This document shows positions 54,774 through 64,000 of a DNA stretch of 64,000 nucleotides, piece after piece. Under the pieces are notes generated by a model, which saw only the letters and a list, made by a program, of their open reading frames with translations, was not told the DNA's origin and did not search any database. The position numbers and the translations under genes were made by a program. This DNA comes from Fallopia convolvulus (Eukaryota > Streptophyta > Magnoliopsida > Caryophyllales > Polygonaceae). The DNA lies in NCBI GenBank assembly GCA_964016875.1, contig OZ024720.1, positions 21,393,742 through 21,457,741 on the forward strand, read 5' to 3'. Numbering within the stretch: position 1 is the stretch's first letter; every line of letters starts with the position of its first letter.

Positions 54774-55442
54774 ATTTCCCCCTTTTTGATGATGACAAAC
54801 CCATCACAAAAATAAGCAAGTATTTCAAAACATGATATGCAAATGAGTTCCTACGCAAGTTCCTAGGGAGCCACTTCTTGTGAATCACCGAGTTCGTACT
54901 TAGCTTTTTATGCAATTGTTCCCCCTTAGCTATAGTGTATTCTATGATATCTTTTCAACTTAACTCATCTCGCATTTTTTGTCTTTCTCCCTTTTGACAT
55001 CATCGAAAACAAGTAAACACATAAATGAGGAAAGAAAGGAACACGCAATCAAACTAAGAGCCATTTCATTACTTAAGCAAAATATGTACATGGGAACACA
55101 AGAAATTTTGTGGGACCATTGAGGATAAGGAGAACAAAAGGGGAGATCATGGGCTTGGTGGGAGCAGGAGTTCACTCAGTCTGTTCAAGGGATGGATGAT
55201 CTTTTCTTGGTTCCCTGCCATCCTATCCAGAGTGTTGGCAATGTGCACCAACACTTGTGTGTTCCCATCCTGGGTGTCGTCACCAGATGCCAGCCTTTCT
55301 TGTTCCTCTACTGGCTCGGAGTGACGTAATTTTCTGGACCACAGAAATGTCCAGTTCCCTGCCTATGGTAACTTCTTCTTTAGAAGAGTCATACAGGCCT
55401 TCTCTGAGCATGAGTTTCTTGATCAGGCCAGTGTAAGGAAGG
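54774..55442 (-). other. Tail of a copia-type element
   Basis: Sequence upstream of the copia 3' LTR, with the phrase TTTGTCATCATCAAAAAGGG on the minus strand. Short coding-like pieces (GLIKKLMLREGLYDSSKEE near 55440-55370) but no pol. Cut at 55442 by element R. Confidence 0.55.
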
Positions 55443-55631
55443 TGATCGCCTCTCACGGTGTGCGAGGGTCAAGAGATACAAATTATAACCCGACCCCGTT
55501 GTAGTACGTGGTGGGTGTCGAACACTCGGGAAGTCTACTCGATCGATGTGCCTAGATACTAGGAAGCTAGAAAGGAGAGCATAAAACAAAGGAAAATAAA
55601 GAAAACAGTCGGGACCGACACTGAGGTCACG

Positions 55632-55690
55632 TCGGGCCCGAGGTTGGCGACAAGAGAAGTCGAGACCGACACTGGGTAAGTCGGGCCCGA
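55632..55690. repeat. Palindrome modules, LTR R U5
   Basis: Exact TCGGGCCCGA at 55632-55641 and 55681-55690, each with a degenerate CGGGACCGA-type partner. Confidence 0.85.
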
Positions 55691-56464
55691 GGTAGCTGGG
55701 GATGTCGAACTCAAAGATTTTAAAAGTAGATCTTGGGCTTTTGGGTTCCTTCCCTAATAGATTAAGGCTTTTCCACCCCAATTCAGGCAATGAGTGATGA
55801 TCGGACTAGGATCGAGTGCTTTCGCCCTCGTTCCAACCACATCTACACCTCGATCCATGGGGAAATCCCCTTCGAAGCAAGGTCTTGAGATTGACACATG
55901 TTCACTTTCGCTACTTTGCCAATCTCAAGCCTTGATTCCCGACTTTCGCAAGGAATTGTAGCTCGATGTAGAGTGGGTTCCTTAGATCAAACACTCAAGG
56001 CTATGGAATTGGGGTTTCTAGCCTAAACCTAGCTAGGGTTTTCCCCCATACCCAAGATTAAGGAGATCTACTCCATGTGACAAGCAAAGAAAGCAATCAA
56101 ATCAAAAGAGAAAGCAATCATCATAATCAATCTCAAAACAAAGCAAGGGTTCATTCAAATCCAAAGCAATCCACAAATTCAATTCAAGGGTTTTCAAATC
56201 CACAAGATCAAAGCAAATCAAAGCTAAACAATCAACAAAACCTCTCAAGTCTTCCTCCTCCTTGGCCGATTCTCTCTCTCTTCCTCCTCTTCTCCTTCCT
56301 CCTTGCTCTCCAAGTATCCTCTTGGCTCCCTTGGAACCCCCCTTTTTGTGTGTGTGAGGGAACCCCTTCTTAGAAGACAAGAGGGCCTTTTATGGATTAA
56401 ATGAGGGGCAAAAGTGGAAGTTCACAAATTCGTGCCTTGGAGCCCAAGTAGTCCGGTGACCGAC

Positions 56465-56560
56465 TCGGCCCGACACGGAGGAACCTCGGGCCCGAGGTAC
56501 TGTGCAACTCGGTCCGAGGTTGGAAACTTCAAAGTCGGGCCCGACGTTGTTGCATCTCGG
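56465..56560. repeat. Palindrome modules, LTR R U3
   Basis: TCGGCCCGA 56465, TCGGGCCCGA 56486 (21 bp on), TCGGTCCGA 23 bp further, and TCGGGCCCGA 56535 with a partner. Confidence 0.85.
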
Positions 56561-56853
56561 TCCTGACCTCGTTCCACCTTCTTCTTAGTTGGCTTCTCTT
56601 GTTCTTCTTCATGGCTTGCTTCTCTCTTTCCCGCTTTAACTCGGCCTTTGCTCCATGTCTCGACCCTCCTTCAAATCCATCCTTGATTCATGCCATATTA
56701 CCTACAAAACACATAAAAGGTGCGTAGTCTCCGAATCTCATAGAAATGCGGGAACTAAGCTAAAAAGGAACAAAACGCACAAGAAAAGGGGAAAAAGAAA
56801 CATATTTACAAAGGAAATCACATATGAAAACACCACCAAATAGAGAGACATCA

Positions 56854-58458
56854 AAATACCCCATACTTAAACTTGCTTGTCCTCAAGCAATAACAACGTA
56901 AGCAAGACCGAAACATAATCTTCAAGTAAAGCCTCGTATGAAAACACGTTTTAAGCACAAGTGATCGATATTCAAGCAAGATTACATCATCACACGTGAT
57001 TAAGTGTTCCAAGGAATAAAGTCAATGCAACTAAGCCTCACTTTAGGGATATGTGAATGTGTATCACTCATCATGTGTTTGGGTTTAGCAATGAACACTC
57101 AAGCTCAAAAATCATGCAAGTAAGGACTTTACTATTGAAGCTAATATCACCAATTCCTCCACCTAGAGATGCCTAATGCAAAGTACACAAAGAATTTCGA
57201 ACTTGGCTCAATGGAGGTCCTCAAAGAGGTTCCATTCGGCCGGGTTGTAATGGGGCTTTTGGTATTTCTCAAGGTGGGAATTATTTGGTCTTGTGGTGCT
57301 TATAATAGGGATTGAACAAACTAAACTCTCACCAATTTCACCAAATCCCACAATTACTTTCACACTCACCAAAAAGACTTAACATTTTCCTTCCAACCCG
57401 AAATTTCACTTATTATTCCACTTCATCTTTGCTCTTATGCTTTTTGTTGGATTTTCAACACTTTCTACATTTGGACCGACTTTCTTATGACATCGGGCCC
57501 GATGTTGCTTGTAACTCGGTCGGACCATTTTCTTCACTTAAGCTCTTTGCTTTATTCCACCTTACATTTCCAACATTTTCTTTCTTTCTTTTCTTTCTTT
57601 TTTCATTTTTGTACAACAAAGATGCACTACCCACATGATTCATAATACCATTCTTTGCCCTTAAACCCAAGAGAATCTCAACTCTTCAAATACAATCCCA
57701 ACCTTTCTTCTAAAGTCCAATCCCATAAGGGTCAAGTCATATAAGGCTAGGAATAATATTTTTGAGGAGTTTCAAACAAAGGCTTAGGCTAGAACGGGGC
57801 TACAAACAAAGGATTAACTTCATGGTAGGATATGGAACATTTATGTGACTAGAAGAATAAAGTTCAAAATCAATGTGACCATGCTAGGACAATTCTCATG
57901 ACGGTCTTGGAAAATAGATAAACACCGCAATAGCAAGTTTTACTAAGCATGAATGAGCTAATCACACAAGAAGAATGAGGGATATGCAAATATGATCAAG
58001 CATCCCTAAAATGGCCAAAAATCAATCTCACAAGGGTCACTCATACTTAGTTGCATAAGAACTCATCCTAAAACTCACATGCTCAATAAAACAAGCAAGA
58101 TATCATGATCACATCAAAAGCAACATCATTTTAGAGGCTAAACTATCCAAAAATATGCAAAGGAATTTACATGCTCACATCATCATTAGCTTTTATTTTG
58201 GCAATCTAAGATGGGAATTTCTAGTCCAAAACCTACAAAACACAAAATCTTTTTGTTGTTTTTACAAACTAGAAACACCAACTAAATATCCTCAAAATAA
58301 TAAACAAACATAAACAAGTGAAATCATGAACACACTTACCCCCACCCCATACTTAAAATTTTTGATGTCCCCATCAAACAAGGAAATCAAAACTTAAAAG
58401 CAAGAGAGAAGAGTATGAAAAGCTCACAATTTCTTATTCTTCAATGGCATGTATGGGA
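56854..58458 (-). other. 3' UTR of element R
   Basis: No gene. Polypurine tract 56858-56868, palindrome TCGGGCCCGA 57493-57502, internal polypurine-like word 58344-58354. Aligns with the 3' UTR of element A. Confidence 0.8.
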
Positions 58459-60243
58459 TCACTCGAAGGGGTTGTCACGTCTACGTCCTCTTTGGAGCCT
58501 TGCTTGCCACTCCCTCTCGTACACTTGCTCTTGGTAGAAGTCTTGTGGTGGTGGTTGGAGTTGAGGCTCCGGGCGTGTCCATTGGTCCTCACGGGAAGGG
58601 AAGTTCCCGCTCATCCACGTATTGTAGCTATCTTGGACTCGCCACCTTTGGTCTTCCACCTCTCTAAGCTCCTCTACCTCTCGCCTAGTGTAGCCGAGGG
58701 CCCGGTTCATCTCTTGTTGGCTAGCTTGGAAAGAACTTTGTTGTTGAGGCATTTGTTGTTGTTGTTGATACATTTGTTGTTGTTGGAGATTCACATGATG
58801 GACCTCTTGGAGAACATTTTCTTGTTGACGTTGGAGATGAGCCATTTGGTTGGCTAAGAAGGACATGTCCACCGGTTGTTGTTGCTCGGGAAACACCATT
58901 CCCGGACCGTACCATTGGGCATAGCCTTCATAACCGCCACCTTGGAATTGCTCTCGCCTTGCACCGCTCCCTTCTCCACGTTCATAATGCCTCGGGACCT
59001 CACCACCATGGAATGAACTGGACCGACGTTGGGGAAAGTCGGGCCCGACTTGGGGTGTACCTCGGTCCTCTAGTGTTGGAGCTTGGTGCGTGGCTCAGAG
59101 GTTGGCCATCAAACCTTGGAAGCGCTCATCTTCTTCACTTTGCCCTTGATCGACATCCATGTCCTCCCCACGAGGTGCAAACACGAAGTTGTCTTGGTCG
59201 GAATCCGGTGTAGATGGAGGAGAGGTAAACCGAGTGTGTTGAGATTGTTGTCGCCACCCTTCTCTTGCACCTTGTGGGTCGCCAAATGAGTGTGGCTTGC
59301 CGGCCCACACTTGGTACCAATTTTGATACCGAGAAAGATCATAGAGGTTGTGCACTAACCGGATCGACACACCATCATAGTTTGAATGAGGGGCCAAGGA
59401 AATCATGTAGAGCTTCTCCTTGATGATGTTGGCTTTCTTGAAATACTTCATGTTCATGAACTCAACACCATTCGGGGCCGGGGAATACTTGTCAAGATCA
59501 ACTCCTAGACGCATGGCGAGCCTTGCTATCATCCCGCCGAAGTAGATCCAAGAGGAACTTTGGAAGTCTCGCACCATCTTGACCCACTCCCATGCAATGT
59601 TCATGGGCTTCTCGGTGTTGAAGAGCATCTCATGGAGCAACATGATCTCCTCCTTCATCGGCTTGCTCAACTCATGACGAGCATAGATTGCACACCCCAA
59701 GACTCGCACCATGACCCGAAAAAGAGGGCTAGCAATCTTGGTTGTGGAGGCGCCCTTTTCCATCTCACTCTTCCCGGCCACATGACGCCATACTTGGTTC
59801 ACCTTCTCATTGTTAACGCCGGCCTCTTCTCTTGGGCATGGGAACCCGAAGTAGGTAGCCAAATCCCTAAGAGTGAGATTGTGGTCCTCGTTGCCCAATC
59901 GGAAAGTGATCGCCCCTTCTTCATCCTCCACATTATCATAAGTGCACTCGAATGTGGCCATAAATTCCGAAGTGAGGGCGGGGTAGTGAGTGTTGTTCCA
60001 CCTTAGCATTCCATTAAGACCGATGTGGGAGTAGCATCTTGGTAGGGCTTGATCCATGTCCATCTTCCTCACGGCTTCCCAATCAAGCCACCTCGTGTGG
60101 TGCTCAAGCGCCATATATCTTTCATAATTCTCCACTTGCTCATCATCCTCCAAATAGACATCATCCAACTTCGGCTCTTTCCTCGTCTTCTTGGACTTCT
60201 TCCTTGGCCTTTCCATATGAGAGGATGAAGCCCTTGTCTCCAT
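58459..60243 (-). pseudogene. Post-pol ORF of element R, one in-frame stop
   Basis: A single frame of about 594 codons from ATG 60243 (METRASSSHM), broken only by TGA at 59095-59097. N-terminal basic stretch (RKKSKKTRKE), a conserved core (TFECTYDNVEDEEGAITFRL, GNEDHNLTLRDLATYFGFP) shared with element 2, an acidic segment (MDVDQGQSEEDERF) just before the stop, then a linker and a Gln-rich coiled tail (HLQRQQENVLQEV; LQQQQMYQQQQQ). It matches the env-position ORF of Athila-type elements (ATHILA ORF1-type); function unknown. No transmembrane segment seen. I prefer the ATG at 60243 over the upstream one at 60306 because it aligns with the element 2 start. Confidence 0.8.
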
Positions 60244-60248
60244 TGTAC

Positions 60249-60262
60249 CTACACACATCCAA
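60249..60262 (-). promoter_or_regulatory. Putative 3' splice site before the post-pol ORF (element R)
   Basis: Minus strand TTTGGATGTGTGTAG, then GTACA and ATG: AG exactly 5 nt before the start, as in element 2. Confidence 0.4.
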
Positions 60263-60306
60263 ACAAAAGGATCCAAGATAAACTCCATACAACCCAACAA
60301 AAGCAT

Positions 60307-61565
60307 TCATCAACACACAACAACATCCCAACACAAAGGGAACCCCATACTTAGTCTCTAGACTCACATGCATCTCAATTCAACATAAATCATCATGGAC
60401 ATCTTCTAACAATAGCTAAGCAAATGATCATTCTACATCATGATTAGACTATAGCCAACAATTAAACACATGAATCCACATGATATCACAAGAAGAGAGC
60501 AAAAACAACTAGGATCGACTTTCAACCCATGTCGGGCCCGACTTTCTCAACCTCGGTCCGACATGTTGGACCGACTTCCACAACTCGGGCCCGACGCTCC
60601 TGGGCACGTCGATCTCGACCTAGTTCATGCTTCGACTACTAACCTCAAATCAACCCAAATCACTCTATCATGCACTTAAATTTCAAATTCAACCATCAAA
60701 CATCCCTAATCGAAGTTCTAAATGGATCTAAGCATGCATAAACAACTTTAAAGCTCAATTTCACAAATCATGCAAATCCACCATTGATGCTAAAGCTCAA
60801 GCTCTCAATCAAACATGGCATTACTCAATCTATGCAATGAAAACACAAAATTTTCAAAGAGATAAGTAGAGATCGAGTAACACATACCGGATTCGAAGAG
60901 TAATTGAACTTTTGAACAAATAAGCAACTTAGAACTCAAATTTCCTAGATCTAGATCTAGATGGGGGACGAAGGACTATATTGAACTCGAGATTTCTACT
61001 TGGATTCGGGTTTGGGAGGCCTTTTTGTGGTTGGAACGAGATGAAGTGGGGATGGATGTGGATCGAGTATGGTGAGGGTAGGGGCGACCGAGTTTGAGAG
61101 TTTTTGAGGGAGAGGGGTTGTATTTTGGGAATGGTAGTTGATGATGAAGATGATAGGTAGGTGGGGGTTGGTATTTAATGGGGGAAAGGGACAAATTAGG
61201 TCAAGGGCAAAATTGGCATTCCAACTAGTCGGATCAAGTTGGACCGACTTCATGGACCGACGTCCCTATGTCGGGCCCGACTTACCTGGGCTCGATGTGG
61301 GAGTATTCGGGTTACCAATTTTTACTCCATCCTCATGCAACTTCTTTCCCATATTTCCATTTAAATATTTCCCCTCAAATCCTACACAACTTTGGAGGAT
61401 GCACAACACCATAAATCCACAAAACACTAGATAAGGATTGGTTAGAGAAAAGCTAAGCTAAACTAAGAAAATCAAACTAAAATTACGAAAAGAAAGCTAC
61501 TAGCTCGGGTTGCCTCCCGAGAAGCGCTCGTTTAGAGTCACTAGCTTGACTTCCTAACCTCAACC
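60307..61565 (-). other. Spacer between gag-protease and the post-pol ORF in element R
   Basis: Non-coding: a polypurine-like word at 60343-60353, palindromes TCGGGCCCGA at 60532, 60585 and 61271, and a post-integrase-type block at about 61505-61535. Minus frames around 60976-61253 are composition artefacts. This is where pol would be expected to end in an autonomous relative. Confidence 0.7.
60532..60620. repeat. Palindrome modules, spacer of element R
   Basis: TCGGGCCCGA at 60532 with TCGGTCCGAC 21 bp on, and TCGGGCCCGA at 60585 with a GGACCGA partner about 20 bp before. Position equals the element 2 pair at 20496/20517. Confidence 0.85.
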
Positions 61566-64000
61566 TTATGGCGGGTGAAACACGGTGAATTGCTCGCCAT
61601 TGTTATGCTCATTCCCATTGCCTTCATACCCATAAAACCACCAACGATGGTCCACATAAGCATGGCTCTCCGATCTCGGGCCTATCTCATCATACTCCTC
61701 CAACGGATGAGACTTCTCCTCCTTGCTTGCTCTATCATGTTTTCCTTGCCCTACACCATAGTCATCCAAAGTATTCCTAGGAGATTCTACTAATTCACCT
61801 TTTAAATCACTAAGGCATATATAGGAGTCTCCTAGGTCATCATTCAAATCACTCAAGCAAATATAGGAATCAAAATTTTGGGAAGAATTGTGATCTTCAC
61901 CAACATTAAAAGGATATGAGTAAGGATACTTTTCATCTCCTCTTGAGCTAGCATTGTTCCTTGACTCATCATGATCCCTAAGTTGCTCCAACAACTCCCT
62001 CACTTGTGTTTGTTCATTGAAGCTCTCATCACCCCCTAAAGCAACAACCTCCCTAGCAACTTCCACTTCTTCATGTTCTCTCTTGGCACTCTCTTCAAGC
62101 TTAAGAATGGCCAAGGCGTCCGGCTCATTCAAAGCTTTGTTGAAGTGGAAATCTACCTTCTCTTCCCCAATCTCAAAGGAGACCTTCCCGTTCTTGACAT
62201 CGAACCTTGCCCCCGCTGTAGCTAAGAATGGTCTCCCTAAGATTATTGGAACCAAGGGATCCTCATGCATGTCCAAGATCACGAAATCATCGGGGACAAA
62301 GTACTTTCCAACCCTCACCGGAACGTCATCCAATATTCCTTTGACCTTGATGATGGAACCGTCGGCCATGGTTAGGGACATATCGGCCGGCTCCATTTCA
62401 CCCAAATTTGCTCTTCGCCAAATGCTAGCGGGCATCACCGAAACACTTGCCCCAAGGTCACATAAAGCTTGGAAATTTTGAGACCCTACACCAATGGTTA
62501 TAGCAAAACGACCGGGATCTCCTAGCTTTTGTGGTAACTCCAAGGTCTTGACTTCATCTTGCATTTCCACTATGGACCTCTTCTTGCTCAAAATCTCCCT
62601 TAAAAACTTGGCATAAGATGGCATCTCACTCAATGCGTCGGTGAACGGGATGGAGATGTTCAAGCCTTGCAAGAGTTTGAGAAACCTCTTGAACTTGTTC
62701 TCAACATCATCTTTCGGCTTCTTCGAGGGATATGGGAGAATTGTTGCACCTTGAATCTTGCTCGGATCAACCTCTTTGGACTTCCCTACTTCAATTTCAA
62801 CATTTTCTGAATGGACCGACTTGGGCACCATGTCGGGCCCGATGTTGTGAATCTCGGTCCTGGACAGAGGGGTTGGATCGAGGTCTGTGTACGTCGGTCC
62901 CGAGTTGCTCTCGACCTCGGTCCGGGGTGAAGGAGTCGATCTTCTTGCTGGCTCGACTTCGGGGAACGTCGGACCCGACTTGCTGGGTAAGTTGGTCCGA
63001 CTCTCTTCATTCTTCTTAGGCACGTGTGGCTCGGGTAAGTTTCGGCCACTTCTCAATCCAATTGCCCGGACTTCATTTTGATTGTTTTGAGCTCGAGGAT
63101 TCTCCTCGGGTCGGCCCGGAAGTCTCCCATTCTCTCTCGGGGCTTGAGTCGCAATTTGGGCAAATTGATTGTCGACTTGCCTCCTCCATGCACCAAACTC
63201 ATTGAATTGGGTCCTCATCTCCTTGAACCCATCTCTCATCTCTTGAGCAAATGTTTGTAACTCATTGAATCCTGGTGGTCTATATGGTGGTGGTTGCGCC
63301 CTTGGCTCGTTTTGGTTGAAATTGTTGTTGTAGCCTTGAGCTTGACCGTTGTTCCACCGGCCATTGCCACCATTGTTGAAGTTGCCTCTTCCACCAAAAT
63401 TTCCACGAACATAGTTTGCCTCCTCAATTCGCTCGGCCAAGCGCACTTGGCTCTCATTCGGACAAACTTGTGTAGCATGTGCAAAGGATCCACACTCCTC
63501 ACAAGCTCTAGCATTTTGCTTGTAGTAGTGGACTTGCCTCTTGAGCTTGCTCACTTCACCTTCAAGGAATTGGAGCTTCACATCTCTATCAATGTCTTCT
63601 CCCTTTGAATCATATAACTTCCTTGCACCTTCACCTTGAACTTTCACCTCCTTGCTAGCTTGACTCACCCCATACATTGCCTCATAATCGGATAGCTTGT
63701 CAAGTAGCTCCCAAGCTTGATCCGGTGTCAAGTCTATGAACCCACAATCGGTGTGGAGATTGAGCTTGTCCTTCGTTACCGGATTGATGCCTTGGAAAAA
63801 GATGTCTTGAAGCACATATGGTTGTTGGCCATGAGTAGGACATTGGCGCAACATCTCCTTGAAACGGTCCCATGCTTCGAAGAGAGGCTCATTCGGACCT
63901 TGTTGAAAGCTTGCAATCTTCCTTCTTAGTTCGGTTGTCTTTGAGGGAGGGAAGAACTTCATCAAGAAAGCATCATAGAGTGTCTTCCAAGTTGTGATTG
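61566..64000 (-). CDS. gag-protease of element R
   Basis: Open over the whole visible length (811 codons) and still open at the right edge; the ATG at 63965 is internal, since codons continue upstream (ITTWKTLYDAFL). Gag core: KTTELRRKIASFQQGPNEPL and FKEMLRQCPTHG; zinc knuckle CEECGSFAHATQVC complete; an Asn/Gly-rich segment; a linker with palindromes (62810-62990); protease with NISIPFTDALSEMP, ALCDLGASVS and ILGRPFLATAGA. The C-terminal tail repeats SYICLSDL twice. It ends without RT. Gag would assemble particles and the protease would mature them. Confidence 0.92.
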   Translation of the reverse strand, partial: ITTWKTLYDAFLMKFFPPSKTTELRRKIASFQQGPNEPLFEAWDRFKEMLRQCPTHGQQPYVLQDIFFQGINPVTKDKLNLHTDCGFIDLTPDQAWELLDKLSDYEAMYGVSQASKEVKVQGEGARKLYDSKGEDIDRDVKLQFLEGEVSKLKRQVHYYKQNARACEECGSFAHATQVCPNESQVRLAERIEEANYVRGNFGGRGNFNNGGNGRWNNGQAQGYNNNFNQNEPRAQPPPYRPPGFNELQTFAQEMRDGFKEMRTQFNEFGAWRRQVDNQFAQIATQAPRENGRLPGRPEENPRAQNNQNEVRAIGLRSGRNLPEPHVPKKNEESRTNLPSKSGPTFPEVEPARRSTPSPRTEVESNSGPTYTDLDPTPLSRTEIHNIGPDMVPKSVHSENVEIEVGKSKEVDPSKIQGATILPYPSKKPKDDVENKFKRFLKLLQGLNISIPFTDALSEMPSYAKFLREILSKKRSIVEMQDEVKTLELPQKLGDPGRFAITIGVGSQNFQALCDLGASVSVMPASIWRRANLGEMEPADMSLTMADGSIIKVKGILDDVPVRVGKYFVPDDFVILDMHEDPLVPIILGRPFLATAGARFDVKNGKVSFEIGEEKVDFHFNKALNEPDALAILKLEESAKREHEEVEVAREVVALGGDESFNEQTQVRELLEQLRDHDESRNNASSRGDEKYPYSYPFNVGEDHNSSQNFDSYICLSDLNDDLGDSYICLSDLKGELVESPRNTLDDYGVGQGKHDRASKEEKSHPLEEYDEIGPRSESHAYVDHRWWFYGYEGNGNEHNNGEQFTVFHPP
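62810..62995. repeat. Palindrome modules, gag-protease linker of element R
   Basis: TCGGGCCCGA at 62833-62842 plus several one- or two-base variants (TCGGTCCCGA, TCGGACCCGA, TCGGTCCGG) in an open reading frame. Same linker as 15075-15265 in element 3. Confidence 0.82.

Larger units (their letters stand above)
55443..56853 (-). repeat. 3' LTR of element R (1411 bp)
   Basis: Homologue of LTR A (4412-5804); starts TGATGTC at 56853 and ends ATCA at 55443. Palindromes at 55632-55690 (U5) and 56465-56560 (U3). The TATA box position reads CATAAAA. GAAGG at 55438-55442 is the candidate target duplication; the other side is outside the window. Confidence 0.88.
55443..64000 (-). mobile_element. Ty3/gypsy element R (family A), lacking pol
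   Basis: Minus orientation, running off the right edge. Present: gag-protease (61566-64000), a 1.3-kb spacer, post-pol ORF (58459-60243), 3' UTR, polypurine tract and 3' LTR. RT, RNase H and integrase are absent between 61566 and 60306; the spacer begins with the conserved post-integrase block. The long open frames suggest recent activity or selection, with pol presumably supplied by a relative. Confidence 0.85.

Noticed and set aside
60976..61253. Minus-strand Pro/Ser/His-rich frames upstream of the post-pol ORF
   Set aside because: Composition artefact in the spacer; overlapping in two frames and absent from element 2.
62017..62481. 154-codon + strand frame
   Set aside because: Shadow of the intact gag-protease frame on the minus strand.
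1..64000. tRNA, rRNA or other structured RNA genes
   Set aside because: I saw no cloverleaf with A and B boxes and no rRNA-like stretch; the only tRNA-related sequence is the primer site at 46639.

Overview
The window is repeat-dense nuclear DNA of a flowering plant, probably a eudicot. I cannot name the species. No complete host gene is visible. Almost everything is mobile-element DNA: several Athila/Tat-like Ty3/gypsy families, a LINE, a copia-type LTR, a Mutator-like inverted-repeat element, and a decayed endogenous pararetrovirus (Caulimoviridae). There is no operon structure, CRISPR array, rRNA or tRNA gene.

Layout. 1-5804: 3' half of gypsy element A (RT, RNase H, integrase, 3' UTR, 3' LTR; + strand, enters from the left edge). 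5805-8330: possible truncated host first exon and LTR-like debris. 8340-9457: inverted-repeat element with a 9-bp target duplication. 9570-10964: solo LTR C. 10965-13241: a non-LTR flank block (T2) that occurs again at 32852-34052. The left copy carries a solo-LTR-type insertion at 11911-13007. 13242-32851: gypsy element 3 (+), split by element 2 (15425-27094, -, TSD TTTAC) and by a solo LTR (28015-29498, TSD ATTAC), ending in its own 3' LTR. 34080-35027: CACTA-like terminus. 35028-36605: solo LTR D. 37191-44707: LINE (-) with an 18-bp target duplication, itself hit by a solo LTR (41246-42588, TSD GGGAT). 44758-45369: another LINE-type 3' fragment (+). About 46600-53300: pararetrovirus copy (+) with primer site, VAP-like, coat, zinc knuckle, movement, protease, RT, RNase H and a last unidentified ORF, then promoter and poly(A) signal. 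53788-55442: copia LTR and tail (-). 55443-64000: element R (-), same family as A, with an open gag-protease frame and a post-pol ORF but no RT or integrase.

The observation I think deserves most attention is a dispersed palindromic module shared by the gypsy families. Its unit is TCG-N4-CGA, with a self-complementary core that is typical of each family (GGCC in A/R, TTAA in element 2, GTAC and related forms in element 3 and LTRs C/D). Units are usually paired at exactly 21 bp start to start, often joined by a CCCT...AGGG linker so that the pair is itself a 31-bp dyad. The modules sit at equivalent places in different families: U3 upstream of the TATA box, U5, leader, gag-protease linker, protease-RT linker, RNase H-integrase linker, integrase-to-ORF spacer, end of the post-pol ORF, and 3' UTR. 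I do not recognise this from known retroelement cis-signals. RNA dimerisation or packaging and dimeric protein binding are both possible.

Other notable signals are an array of six hairpins with compensatory stem changes (twice), fifteen exact copies of a polypurine-tract word including copies inside integrase, and a putative splice acceptor exactly 5 nt before the post-pol ORF in two families. All coordinates and comparisons were made by eye; no search was run.
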